Positions 7,598 to 16,072 of a stretch of 47,904 nt of DNA are shown piece after piece. The stretch is from an uncultured Collinsella sp. Lineage in GTDB: Bacteria > Actinomycetota > Coriobacteriia > Coriobacteriales > Coriobacteriaceae. Numbering within the stretch: the first letter of the stretch is position 1; every line of letters starts with the position of its first letter. Below the pieces are notes generated by a model, which was given only the letters and a program-made list of their open reading frames with translations, was not told where the DNA came from and did not search any database. A program made the translations under genes and the position numbers. The stretch spans positions 1 to 47,904 of the forward strand of contig CABRDB010000040.1 in the NCBI GenBank assembly GCA_902469555.1. Reading direction: 5' to 3'.

Positions 7598-8836
7598 ATG
7601 GGTTGCAATCAAATCCTGGACCGTTATATCGAGCAGTTGATCGAAACCTCTACGCCGCAGGCGCCGGCTTGGAATATCGAAAAGATTCGCGCCGGCAAGG
7701 AGAACACCTGGAACTATATCGACGGCTGCATGATCAAGGCGCTCATCGAACTGTACGAGATCACGGGTGAGCAGCGCTACCTGACCTTTGCCGACGACTA
7801 TATCGATTTCTTTGTCCAGGACGACGGCACCATCAAGCATTACAACCCGCAGGAGTACAACCTCGATAACGTCAATGCGGGCAAGACCCTCTACAAGCTC
7901 TATGACCTGGTGGGCAAGCCCAAGTATCGCGCCGCCATGGATACCATCTATCGTCAGCTCGAAACCCAGCCGCGTACCAAAGAGGGCGTGTTTTGGCACA
8001 AGGCCGTCTACCCCAACCAGATCTGGCTCGACGGCATGTATATGGCGCAGCCGTTCTACATGCAGTATGAGCTGAGCTTCCACAACCGTCGTGCCTGCTC
8101 GGACAGCTTCCATATGTTCCAGGTTGTGCATGACCTGATGCGCAACCCCCTCAACGGTCTGTACTATCACGCTTACGACGCGAGCCGCAAACAGTTCTGG
8201 TGCGACCCGGTCACCGGCCTTTCGGCTAACTTCTGGCTGCGCGCCGAGGGCTGGTTTGCCATGGCACTCATCGATACCTGGGAGCTCATGCCGCCTTCGA
8301 TGTCAGCCGAGAAGGACGAGATTCGCAAGATGTTCCACGACCTGATCGACGCCATGCTGCCGTATCAGGACGAGAAGACCGGCATGTGGCATCAGGTCAT
8401 CAACCTGCCCAATATCGCCCCCAACTACCTGGAGGAGTCTGGTAGCGCGATTTTTGCCAATGCCATCATGAAGGGCGTGCGTCTGGGCGTGCTGGGCGAG
8501 CGTTACTACCAGTACGGCCGTCGCGCCTTCGACGGCATCTGTGAGACCTGCCTGTCCGAGTATGACGGGCAGCTGGCGCTCGACAACATCTGCCTGGTTG
8601 CGGGCTTGGGAAACACCGCGCACCGCGAGGGCACGTTTGATTACTACATGAGCGAGCCCGTGGTCAAAAATGATGCAAAGGGTGTGGCGCCGCTGGTGCT
8701 TGCCTATATCGAGACCATGCATCACGACAAGCTGGCCGGTAAGCGCGATCCGCTCGCCCCCTCGGGCGTGTGCTCCATCGAGGACCCGTTTGGCGGATAC
8801 ACCCCGGGCATCAACGCTCATAAGGGATGTGAATAA
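7598..8836 (+). CDS. GH105-family unsaturated rhamnogalacturonyl/galacturonyl hydrolase
   Basis: A 412-residue cytoplasmic protein of the YteR/YesR type (GH88/GH105, alpha/alpha-6 barrel), which releases the 4,5-unsaturated uronic acid left by pectin lyases. The motif IWLDGMYMAQPF places the expected catalytic Asp at residue 145, and FWLRAEGWFAMALID matches the family's Arg-x-x-Gly-Trp block. The start at 7598 has AGAGGGGA at the correct distance; an ATG at 7580 lies inside this ribosome site's context and is unlikely. Its product, unsaturated galacturonate, rearranges to 5-keto-4-deoxyuronate and would feed the RpiB-type isomerase and KduD encoded further right. Confidence 0.9.
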   Translation: MGCNQILDRYIEQLIETSTPQAPAWNIEKIRAGKENTWNYIDGCMIKALIELYEITGEQRYLTFADDYIDFFVQDDGTIKHYNPQEYNLDNVNAGKTLYKLYDLVGKPKYRAAMDTIYRQLETQPRTKEGVFWHKAVYPNQIWLDGMYMAQPFYMQYELSFHNRRACSDSFHMFQVVHDLMRNPLNGLYYHAYDASRKQFWCDPVTGLSANFWLRAEGWFAMALIDTWELMPPSMSAEKDEIRKMFHDLIDAMLPYQDEKTGMWHQVINLPNIAPNYLEESGSAIFANAIMKGVRLGVLGERYYQYGRRAFDGICETCLSEYDGQLALDNICLVAGLGNTAHREGTFDYYMSEPVVKNDAKGVAPLVLAYIETMHHDKLAGKRDPLAPSGVCSIEDPFGGYTPGINAHKGCE

Positions 8837-8837
8837 C

Positions 8838-9743
8838 GTGGGGGCTATTACTCCGGGTGTACGTTTGCACGACCTTCCGCAGGGGACCGTCGAGGAACGC
8901 ATTCGTATGGCGGGAGAGCTGGGCTTTTCGTGCATTCAGCTGCCGAGCAAGGTGCTCTACGCATCGATGGGGATCGATCGAGGCGGCCTGACCCGCGAGC
9001 TTGCCGACCATTTGAGCGCGGTGCTCGACGAGGCGGGCGTTTCGGTCGCCGTGCTCGGGTGCTATAAGAATCTGGCGACGCCCGATCGCCAACAGCTCAT
9101 GGATAACTTTGCCGAGTACGAGGCATGCCTGAACTTTGCCCAGATGCTCGGCGGCTGCCCGGTGGGTACCGAGACCGGTCGCCCCAATGCGCAGAACCGC
9201 GTCGCGGACGACCGCATGACCGACGAGGCACTCGATACGTTTGCAGACGGGCTTGCACGCGTCTGCGATCGGGCCGAGGCCGTGGGCGGGCAAATACTGA
9301 TCGAGCCTGGCTGGAACGAGACGGTCAACACGCCGGATCGCTGCCGTGAGGTGCTGGAGCGCGTCTCGAGCCCGTCGCTCGGCGTGATCTACGACCCGGT
9401 ATCGCTGCTGCACCCCAGTGTCGTTGACGAAGCGCAGGAAATCACCGCGTGCATGCTCTACTTATGCGGCAGTAAGATCCGCGTGCTGCACGCCAAGGAT
9501 TTTGAGGTCGTTGATAACGAGGACGAAGCCGGATGGTGCGACGGTACGGGTTCACGCCTGGTGTGCCACGGCGTGGGCGAGACGGGCCGCTATGACTTTG
9601 AGCCCGTGGTGGCCTGGGCTGCCGCCGCCTGTCCTGGGATTCCCTGCGTGGTCGAGAACAGCGTGCCGGCGACGGCGGCTGACTGCCTGGCGACACTCGA
9701 GCACATGTCCGCTCGCTGCGGGGCTTCGCATCGCGAGCTATAG
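8838..9743 (+). CDS. Sugar phosphate isomerase/epimerase-like TIM-barrel protein
   Basis: This protein of about 301 residues belongs to the AP-endonuclease-2/xylose-isomerase-like TIM-barrel superfamily. Typical metal-ligand segments are visible: ILIEPGW (Glu on strand 5), GVIYDPVSLLHP (Asp on strand 6), VLHAKDFE (His/Asp) and CVVENS (final Glu). It starts at GTG 8838, two bases after the GH105 stop, with AAGGGA upstream; GTG 8829 is an alternative. It is presumably co-translated with GH105 and may epimerise or isomerise a released sugar acid or aldose. The exact reaction cannot be read from the sequence. Confidence 0.75.
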   Translation: MGAITPGVRLHDLPQGTVEERIRMAGELGFSCIQLPSKVLYASMGIDRGGLTRELADHLSAVLDEAGVSVAVLGCYKNLATPDRQQLMDNFAEYEACLNFAQMLGGCPVGTETGRPNAQNRVADDRMTDEALDTFADGLARVCDRAEAVGGQILIEPGWNETVNTPDRCREVLERVSSPSLGVIYDPVSLLHPSVVDEAQEITACMLYLCGSKIRVLHAKDFEVVDNEDEAGWCDGTGSRLVCHGVGETGRYDFEPVVAWAAAACPGIPCVVENSVPATAADCLATLEHMSARCGASHREL

Positions 9744-9846
9744 CATTGGCTTTTGCCGTGTCGGCAGATTGAGATTACCTGCATGGGGGCGGCGGTGAAG
9801 GGTCTTTATCGTCGCCCCATTGGATTGCATTAAAAAGGGGAGTTGC

Positions 9847-11064
9847 GTGGCTATCCACATTGTCGAAGAGGCGAATCGTTGCCTAGGTTGTAAAAGGGCG
9901 TTCTGTCAGATTAAGGGCTGCCCGGTTCAGACGCCTATTCCGCAGGTCATCGACCTGTTCAAACAGCGTCGTCTAGAAGAGGCGGGCGAGCTATTGTTCC
10001 AGAACAATCCCATGAGCGCGGTCTGCTCCATGGTGTGCAATCATTCGGGCCAGTGCGAGGGCGCTTGCATCCAGGGCCGCAAGGGCGCGCCGGTGCATTT
10101 CTCGAGCATCGAGAACTATATCTCGACAGCGTATTTGGATCGTAAGGAGTGGACGCCCGCGCCGTCGTGTGGCAAGCAGGTCGCTGTGGTCGGCTCCGGC
10201 CCAGCCGGCATTACCGTGGCAATTAAGATGGCGCAGCTGGGTTGCGCCGTCACTGTTTTTGAGCAGCGGCCCGAGATCGGCGGTGTGCTGGAGTACGGTA
10301 TCCCCGAGTTCCGCCTGCCCCGTGCGCTCGTGCAAAAGTATCGCCACGTGATGTGCTCGCTTGGCGTGCGCGTGCGCCCCTCGACCACCATCGGTGGCGC
10401 GCTGCATATCGACGACCTGCTGCGCGACGGCTACGATGCGGTCTTTGTCGGTACTGGTACCTGGCGAGCTCGAAAGCTGGGTATTCCCGGCGAGTCGCGC
10501 GGCAACGTGCTGTTTGGTATCGATTATCTGGTCGATCCCACGAGCGTGGCAATCGGGCAGAACGTGGCGGTTATCGGCGCCGGCAATGTGGCCATGGATG
10601 TTGCCCGCACGGCCCTGCGCTCGGGTGCCCGCAAGGTCACTGTGTATGCCCGATCGCGCCATATCTCTGCCATCGATGACGAGGTGGAGCTGACCGAGCT
10701 TGACGGTGCCGAGATTGTGCGCGGCAAGGCGATCTGCGCCATCGATGATAACGGTCCGGTGTTCGAGACGGCTATCTTTGACGAGGACAACAACGTGGTG
10801 GGCTATGAGGAAGAGCTCGACCATGTGTCCGCCGACACAGTTGTGATCGCGGCTTCGCAGGTGCCCAAGGACAAGCTTGTGCTTACGACGGGCGGTCTGG
10901 AGACCGATCATCGCGGCCTTCTTTCGGTCGACGAGTACGGTATGACCACCGTGCCTGGCGTCTTTGCCGCCGGCGACGTGGTTAACGGCCCGCTGACGGT
11001 TGTTCACGCCGTAGCCGGCGCCAAGCTCGCCGTCGAAGGCATGACTACCTATCTGGGCCTCTAA
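9847..11064 (+). CDS. GltD-like NAD(P)H-dependent iron-sulfur flavin oxidoreductase
   Basis: A 405-residue protein of the glutamate-synthase small-subunit type. Residues about 10-80 hold cysteines in CLGCKRAFC and CSMVCNHSGQCEGAC that should bind 4Fe-4S clusters. VVGSGPAGI is the FAD-binding motif, VIGAGNVAMD the NAD(P)H motif, and FAAGDVVNGP the C-terminal FAD motif. It starts at GTG 9847 with AAAAAGGGG upstream. No large glutamate-synthase subunit is nearby, so it probably passes electrons to another partner, perhaps the flavin oxidoreductase just downstream. Its presence in a pectin cluster is unusual and its acceptor unknown. Confidence 0.8.
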   Translation: MAIHIVEEANRCLGCKRAFCQIKGCPVQTPIPQVIDLFKQRRLEEAGELLFQNNPMSAVCSMVCNHSGQCEGACIQGRKGAPVHFSSIENYISTAYLDRKEWTPAPSCGKQVAVVGSGPAGITVAIKMAQLGCAVTVFEQRPEIGGVLEYGIPEFRLPRALVQKYRHVMCSLGVRVRPSTTIGGALHIDDLLRDGYDAVFVGTGTWRARKLGIPGESRGNVLFGIDYLVDPTSVAIGQNVAVIGAGNVAMDVARTALRSGARKVTVYARSRHISAIDDEVELTELDGAEIVRGKAICAIDDNGPVFETAIFDEDNNVVGYEEELDHVSADTVVIAASQVPKDKLVLTTGGLETDHRGLLSVDEYGMTTVPGVFAAGDVVNGPLTVVHAVAGAKLAVEGMTTYLGL

Positions 11065-11080
11065 CTCCATCCCACCCATC

Positions 11081-11147
11081 AGTTGCGGTGAAATACGGAC
11101 TGTTTTGGCTGGCAAAAGTCTCATCTACTCCGTATTCCACCGCAACT
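11081..11147. repeat. Palindromic repeat, GTTGCGGTG family, copy 1
   Basis: Arms of 19 bp (11081-11099 and 11129-11147) begin AGTTGCGGTGAAATACGGA and pair with one mismatch. Two further copies lie at 27086-27152 and 27933-27999. The outer 13-15 bases are nearly constant while the inner arm differs but stays complementary. This copy sits between the two flavoenzyme genes and ends in five T, so it could also terminate transcription. Confidence 0.85.
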
Positions 11148-11264
11148 TTTTGTGGGGATCGGATTAAAGGCGGGGGAGTGCGAGCGGGTACGGACGCGGC
11201 GGTTGCTGATACGATAAGTACGTTAGCAACTGCCGCCGAGCGGCTTAAACGAAAGGAAGCCTGT

Positions 11265-13214
11265 ATGGAGTCATCCGCCTACCCGATGCTCTTTAGCCCG
11301 ATCAAGGTCGGTACGACCGAGGTCAAGAACCGCGTCTTTATGCCGCCGGTGTCCACCAACCTGGCCGATCATGGCTATGTGACTGACGACTTGGTCGATC
11401 ATTACCGTGCCCGTGCCAAGGGCGGCGTGGGCCTCATCATCACCGAGGTCGTGACGGTCGAGCCCACCTATACCTATCTGCCGGGTGACATGTGCTGCTA
11501 CGACGACACGTTTATCCCCGGCTGGGAAAAGCTCGCCGCGGCCGTCCACGAGTACGGCTGCAAGATCATGCCGCAGCTCTTCCACCCCGCCTACATGGCC
11601 TTTAACATCCCGGGCACGCCGCGCTTGATCGCTCCGTCCTTTGTGGGCCCGTCTTACGCCCGCGAGGCACCGCGCCCCATCACGGTCGACGAGATTCACG
11701 AGCTCACGCATCAGTTTGGCGACGCTGCCGTGCGTATGCAGAAGGCCGGTGTCGATGGCGTTGAGGTCCACGCAGCGCACGCCCACGGTATGCTCGGCGG
11801 CTTTTTGACTCCGCTCTACAACAAGCGTACCGACGAGTACGGCGGCTCGCTCGATGCCCGCATGCGCTTCCTGCTCGAGGTCATCGCCGAGATTCGCGAG
11901 CGCTGCGGCAAGGACTTTATCATCGACGTCCGCATCTCGGGCGATGAGTACACCGATGGCGGTCTGACCCTCAACGATATGATTTATGTCTCGCGTCGCC
12001 TGGAGAAGGCCGGCGTCGACATGATTCATGTGTCGGGCGGCACCACCATCAAGCGCGGCTCCGCGATTCCCGCCGCCGGTACCCAGCAGGCCTCGCACGC
12101 CGCCTGCTCGCGCGAGATTAAGAAGCACGTCAACATTCCCGTCGCCACCGTCGGCCGCATCAACGAGGCCTGGATCGCCGAGGAGCTGATCGAGGACGGC
12201 GCTGCCGACATCTGCATGATGGGCCGCGCCAATCTGTGCGATGCCGAGTTCTGCAACAAGGCCGCTGCCGGCAACGCCGACGACATCCGCCCCTGCATCG
12301 GCTGCCTGCGCTGCCTGAACGGCATTATGTTCGGCAAGCGCATCTCCTGCACCGTCAACCCGGACGTGGAGCGCGACGAGGCTGGCTACGAACCTGCTGC
12401 CGAGGCCAAGAACGTGCTCGTTGTGGGCGCTGGTCCTGCGGGCATGGAGGCAGCCTATATTGCTGCCAAGCGCGGCCACAACGTGGTGCTCGTGGATAAG
12501 CAGGATGAGCCGGGCGGCGAGATGCGCATCGCGGCCGTTCCTCCGGCAAAGCAGGAGCTCACCCGCGTGATCAAGTACCAGTATCGTCGTCTGGCCGAGG
12601 CGGGCGTGAAGTGCGTCTTTGGTACCGAGCTCTCGGCCGAGGACATTCAGCGCGACTACGCGGGCTACGAGGTTGTCCTGGCTTATGGCGCTGAGCCCAT
12701 CGCCCCGGCCTTCATGCAGGGCTTTAAGCAGGTTATGACGGCTGACGACCTGCTGGGTGGCAAGGCTTTCCCGGGCAAGAAGATCGTCATCGTGGGCGGC
12801 GGCACCGTCGGTTGCGAGACAGCAGATTACCTGGCCCCGCTGGTCAACGACCTGTCGCCGGCCAATCGCGATGTCACCGTCATCGAGATGACCAAGACGC
12901 TCGCTGCCAACGAGGGCGGTGCCGGTCGCGCGGTGCTCATCACGCGCATGCTCTCCAAGGGCGTCCACGTGCTGACCGAGGCCAAGGTGACCGAGATCAC
13001 CGAGGACACCATCAGCTACGAAAAGGACGGCGAGGTCCACACCATCACCGGTGCCGATACGCTGGTGCTGGCGATGGGCTACCGTCCCAATACCAAGTTG
13101 GCCGACGACCTTGCCGCTGCCGGCGTTGCCACCCACGTGCTGGGCGATGCCAACAAGTGTGGCAACATCCGCGATGCCATCGGCGATGGCTATAAGGTTG
13201 CCTGCGAGCTCTAG
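11265..13214 (+). CDS. NADH:flavin oxidoreductase, 2,4-dienoyl-CoA-reductase/old-yellow-enzyme type
   Basis: A 649-residue protein with an N-terminal FMN TIM barrel of the old-yellow-enzyme family (residues about 1-340), a 4Fe-4S cysteine cluster in CIGCLRCLNG followed by SCTVNP, and a C-terminal FAD/NAD(P)H region starting at VVGAGPAGMEAAY with a second dinucleotide motif IVGGGTVGCE. Length and layout match FadH-like enoate reductases. The start at 11265 has GAAAGGAAG before it. Such enzymes reduce activated C=C bonds; here the target might be an unsaturated sugar acid or a plant phenolic ester acid, but this is speculation. It is the last plus-strand gene of the pectin cluster. Confidence 0.88.
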   Translation: MESSAYPMLFSPIKVGTTEVKNRVFMPPVSTNLADHGYVTDDLVDHYRARAKGGVGLIITEVVTVEPTYTYLPGDMCCYDDTFIPGWEKLAAAVHEYGCKIMPQLFHPAYMAFNIPGTPRLIAPSFVGPSYAREAPRPITVDEIHELTHQFGDAAVRMQKAGVDGVEVHAAHAHGMLGGFLTPLYNKRTDEYGGSLDARMRFLLEVIAEIRERCGKDFIIDVRISGDEYTDGGLTLNDMIYVSRRLEKAGVDMIHVSGGTTIKRGSAIPAAGTQQASHAACSREIKKHVNIPVATVGRINEAWIAEELIEDGAADICMMGRANLCDAEFCNKAAAGNADDIRPCIGCLRCLNGIMFGKRISCTVNPDVERDEAGYEPAAEAKNVLVVGAGPAGMEAAYIAAKRGHNVVLVDKQDEPGGEMRIAAVPPAKQELTRVIKYQYRRLAEAGVKCVFGTELSAEDIQRDYAGYEVVLAYGAEPIAPAFMQGFKQVMTADDLLGGKAFPGKKIVIVGGGTVGCETADYLAPLVNDLSPANRDVTVIEMTKTLAANEGGAGRAVLITRMLSKGVHVLTEAKVTEITEDTISYEKDGEVHTITGADTLVLAMGYRPNTKLADDLAAAGVATHVLGDANKCGNIRDAIGDGYKVACEL

Positions 13215-13269
13215 TTAATCCCTTGGTGCATGGGGCCTGTCCCCGCGGCGTCAGTCGGTAGATAGTAAA

Positions 13270-13307
13270 AAGCGGCGGTCGTCCCGTACGTGGGACGACC
13301 GCCGCTT
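13270..13307 (-). terminator. Terminator of the kduD-isomerase operon
   Basis: A perfect 16-bp stem pairs AAGCGGCGGTCGTCCC (13270-13285) with its complement at 13292-13307. On the minus strand it is followed by TTTTTAC, so it ends the leftward operon. It may also slow the converging plus-strand transcript. Confidence 0.85.
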
Positions 13308-13332
13308 GCGTTAGCTGCAATGAGTTGTGCGA

Positions 13333-13974
13333 TTAGAGGCCTAGGATCTCCTTGACCTTGGCGATGATGGCCTCGTCGGTTGCGTTGGCAAAGAAGTACT
13401 CCTGGAAGTGCTCGCCGGCAAGTGCGCCCTTCACCAGGTCCTGGTCGAGCTCGTCCAGGATGTCGACGAGCGGACGCATGGTCACAGCGCGCACGCCGTC
13501 GAGGATCTTCTTGTTGCGCTGCTCGGGCTCAACGCGCTCGGCGGGGTAGCCGTTTCCCGAACCAAAGCCAAAGAGCTTCTCGAAGGTGTACTCAAGGTTG
13601 AGCTCCTGGCCCCAGCCGTTCTTGAGGGCGAAGGGCATGGCGACGGCGTTGCCATCGTTGACCTGGGCAAAGGTGTAGGCGTCGAGCGGGTCGGCAACAT
13701 GGCCGCACAGCACGCCGGGGAAGGAGTTGCAGGCGAGCATGGCGCCCTCGCCGGTGCCACAGCCGGTCACGACGTAGTCGGCAGCGCCGGAGTTCAGCAG
13801 CACGGCGGCAAGGATGCCGTTCTGCACGTAGGTGAGGGGCTTGGAATCGGCGTCGGCATACATGCCATAGTTAAAGACGGTGTGGCCCATGGGCTCGACA
13901 ACCTTCTTAAGGGCAGCCTCAATCATAGGGTTCTTGGAGTTCTGAGAGTTCTCATTGATCAGAGCGATTTTCAT
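13333..13974 (-). CDS. RpiB/LacAB-family sugar isomerase, probable 5-keto-4-deoxyuronate isomerase (DhuI-like)
   Basis: A 213-residue RpiB/LacA/LacB-fold protein with the family's GCGTGEGAMLACN phosphate/substrate loop and an N-terminal MKIALINENSQNS strand-loop. The streptococcal isomerase DhuI, which converts 4-deoxy-L-threo-5-hexosulose-uronate as a non-homologous alternative to KduI, has this fold and is encoded beside a KduD-type dehydrogenase. No KduI homologue is visible here, so this gene most likely fills that step. It follows kduD on the minus strand across a 202-bp spacer holding a long nested palindrome. Assignment rests on family plus context. Confidence 0.75.
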   Translation of the reverse strand: MKIALINENSQNSKNPMIEAALKKVVEPMGHTVFNYGMYADADSKPLTYVQNGILAAVLLNSGAADYVVTGCGTGEGAMLACNSFPGVLCGHVADPLDAYTFAQVNDGNAVAMPFALKNGWGQELNLEYTFEKLFGFGSGNGYPAERVEPEQRNKKILDGVRAVTMRPLVDILDELDQDLVKGALAGEHFQEYFFANATDEAIIAKVKEILGL

Positions 13975-14054
13975 GATAGGTAACCTTCCACTATTTTCTA
14001 AATTAATGGTTCGTTATGTTGCATGGCATCTCCAACAGAGAAGCCGCTCTGCGG

Positions 14055-14162
14055 GCGGTGGACGATAAGGTCTGTCGCGAGTTCCGCACGAGCCGAAGAG
14101 CACTTAATGTGCTCTTCGTGCGAGTCAGGACTGTTCGAGCAGCAGACCTTATCGTCCACCGC
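14055..14162. repeat. Nested palindrome between kduD and the isomerase gene
   Basis: Perfect 20-bp arms, GCGGTGGACGATAAGGTCTG at 14055-14074 and its complement at 14143-14162, enclose a second hairpin: GAAGAGCAC (14095-14103) with GTGCTCTTC (14109-14117), extended by GCAC/GTGC after a short bulge. The total length is about 108 nt. In the leftward transcript it lies between two cistrons, so it may act as a processing site, RNA stabiliser or partial terminator. A transposable palindromic unit is an alternative. Confidence 0.75.
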
Positions 14163-14176
14163 CTCGCCCAGACGTC

Positions 14177-14986
14177 TTACTGCGGCTGCTTTCCAATGTA
14201 TGCGAGGATGCCGCCGTCGACGTAGAGGATGTGGCCGTTGACGAAGTTCGACGCGTCGGAAGCCAGGAACACGGCGGGGCCCTTCAGGTCCTCGGGCGTG
14301 CCCCAACGGGCGGCCGGCGTCTTGGCAATGATGAACTGGTCAAACGGGTGGCGGCTGCCGTCGGGCTGCGTCTCGCGCAGCGGTGCGGTTTGCGGCGTGG
14401 CGATGTAGCCGGGCCCAATGCCGTTGCACTGGATATTGGCCTCGCCAAACTCCGAGCAGATGTTCTTGGTGAGCATCTTGAGTCCGCCCTTGGCGGCAGC
14501 ATAGCCGGCGATGGTCTCGCGACCCAGCTCGCTCATCATCGAGCAGATGTTGATGATCTTGCCGTGGCCCTTGGCGATCATGCCAGGCAGGCAGGCCTTT
14601 GACACGATAAACGGTGCGTTGAGGTCGATATCGACGACGCGGCGGAAGTCCTCGGCGCTCATGTCGAGCATCGGGGTACGCTGGATGACGCCGGCGTTGT
14701 TGACCAGGATGTCGGGCGTGGTGCCAAAGTCGGCCTCGATCTTGGCGATGAGCTCGGCGACGACAGTCTCGTCGGTGACGTCGGCAACATAGCCGTGAGC
14801 GTCAAAGCCCAGCTCACGGTAGTGCTTCTCGGCTTCGGCGACTTTGTCGGCGTGACGGGCGTTAAAGGCGATCTTGGCGCCGGCCTCTCCGAGCGCCTCG
14901 GCAATGGCCATGCCAATGCCGTAGGTGGCGCCGGTCACCAGTGCGACCTTGCCGTCCAGACGGAAGCTGTCCATAAGATCAGACAT
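14177..14986 (-). CDS. kduD: 2-deoxy-D-gluconate 3-dehydrogenase family (KduD/DhuD)
   Basis: A 269-residue short-chain dehydrogenase reducing 2,5-diketo-3-deoxygluconate to KDG with NAD(P)H. The cofactor loop TGATYGIG lies near residue 21, NNAGV follows in the middle, and the catalytic Ser (NICSMMSE) and Y-A-A-A-K pair are present. The C-terminal FVNGHILYVDGGILAYIG is typical for KduD. The ATG at 14986 has AAAGGA upstream; an earlier in-frame ATG at 15013 lacks a site. It is the first gene of a leftward operon with the RpiB-type isomerase and lies under two GTGAACGTTCAC-class operators. Confidence 0.9.
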   Translation of the reverse strand: MSDLMDSFRLDGKVALVTGATYGIGMAIAEALGEAGAKIAFNARHADKVAEAEKHYRELGFDAHGYVADVTDETVVAELIAKIEADFGTTPDILVNNAGVIQRTPMLDMSAEDFRRVVDIDLNAPFIVSKACLPGMIAKGHGKIINICSMMSELGRETIAGYAAAKGGLKMLTKNICSEFGEANIQCNGIGPGYIATPQTAPLRETQPDGSRHPFDQFIIAKTPAARWGTPEDLKGPAVFLASDASNFVNGHILYVDGGILAYIGKQPQ

Positions 14987-15001
14987 AGCGATCCTTTCAA
15001 A

Positions 15002-15103
15002 AGAAACGTTCATCTATATAAGTCTTGCTTTTCATACAAGGTCAGTATAGGTGAAGCAGCGTAATAGCCACCCCTTATTCCCTAAAATCAGGTGAACGTT
15101 CAC
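15002..15103 (-). promoter_or_regulatory. kduD promoter with two pectin-regulon operators
   Basis: On the minus strand TATACT occupies 15044-15049 as a strong -10 box. A perfect GTGAACGTTCAC lies upstream at 15092-15103, and a degenerate AAACGTTCAT at 15004-15013 lies between the promoter and the kduD start. The centres are 90 bp apart. The shared operator ties kduD to the transporter and GH105 genes. Confidence 0.6.
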
Positions 15104-15146
15104 TTTTAAAAGGCGAACGGTAGTCTCGCCCTTGCCGTGCGGACGT

Positions 15147-15839
15147 CTATTTGCTCTGTTCCTGCGCTCCCTCTGCGATCATGTTGCGGTTGTACACCAG
15201 ATGCAGGTACATCGCGTCGTGCGCTGCGGTGGGATTGCGCGCGGCGATGGCGTCGGCCACGCCACGGTGGGTGCGGATGGTTTCCTCAACCAGCTTTTTG
15301 CCGGTCACGTCAATAAACAGGGGGACAGGCGCCTTGAGCACGCCCATTAGGCGGGGAACGACGAGGTTGCCGCAGCTTTCGGCAATTGCGATGTGAAACG
15401 CGGTGTCGGCGGCAGAATAGTCTTCGTCCCGCGCGGCCAAGTGCTCGGACTCATCGCAAAGCTCTTTAATGCAGATGATTTGATCGTCGGTCGCGTGCTC
15501 TGCGGCCATGCTGGCCATCTGCGGCTCGATCATAAAGCGCACTTCGAGCAGGTCGCGTGCCAGGCGCCTCTTGTCATCGATAAAGGTAAAGCCCAGCGGA
15601 TCGTCGGCAACGCCGGGGTTTGATGCCACATAGGTGCCCGAGCCCTGTTTAATTCGCACGATGTTGCGCGACTGCAGCAGCTTCATAGCCTCGCGTACGG
15701 TGCTCCTGCCAGCACCCAGGCGCTCGACGAGCACAGCCTCCTTGGGCAGGCGGTCGCCTTGCTCAAGATGCTCATCCAGGATCAGTTGAATAATTTTCTC
15801 CGAAATCTGCTCGGGGAGTCCCGAATCGGCTCGTGCCAC
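15147..15839 (-). CDS. GntR-family regulator, FadR subfamily with FCD domain
   Basis: A 230-residue regulator with an N-terminal winged helix (residues about 8-72; RLPKEAVLVERLGAGRSTVREA is the recognition region) and a C-terminal FCD ligand domain. The FCD metal-site residues are visible: Asp and His in DTAFHIAIAES, His in RTHRGVAD and His in YLHLVYNR. It starts at GTG 15839 with GAGGTG before it. It is divergent from the gluconate-type permease, so a sugar acid such as gluconate is the likely effector. Whether it also reads the GTGAACGTTCAC sites beside its 3' end cannot be decided here. Confidence 0.88.
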   Translation of the reverse strand: MARADSGLPEQISEKIIQLILDEHLEQGDRLPKEAVLVERLGAGRSTVREAMKLLQSRNIVRIKQGSGTYVASNPGVADDPLGFTFIDDKRRLARDLLEVRFMIEPQMASMAAEHATDDQIICIKELCDESEHLAARDEDYSAADTAFHIAIAESCGNLVVPRLMGVLKAPVPLFIDVTGKKLVEETIRTHRGVADAIAARNPTAAHDAMYLHLVYNRNMIAEGAQEQSK

Positions 15840-15967
15840 GCTTCACCTCATATCAAAAGAATTCATCAGAGCTATTCTAGCTCATTTAACAGAAGCCGCG
15901 GTGGTTCGCTCCGACAATGGAGAACTGTAAGTGGCCGTTTACCGTCAAAAACAGATCGTTCAGCAAA

Positions 15968-16058
15968 TACATCAGATGTATTTCGAAAAAGTTTCCCTTT
16001 TAAACATCAGACCTATTGAAAACGCGCTATAGTCTAAGCCGAATTCAAAAGGTCTGAT
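15968..16058. promoter_or_regulatory. Divergent control region of GntR regulator and permease
   Basis: TACATCAGATGTA at 15968-15980 is a near-perfect palindrome with a central A, of the size bound by GntR dimers. ATCAGACC at 16006-16013 and GGTCTGAT at 16051-16058 form a second inverted pair around TATAGT (16028-16033), a likely -10 box for the permease. ATCAGA is common to these sites, so it may be the regulator's half-site. Confidence 0.5.
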
Positions 16059-16072
16059 GAATTGGAGGAAAG

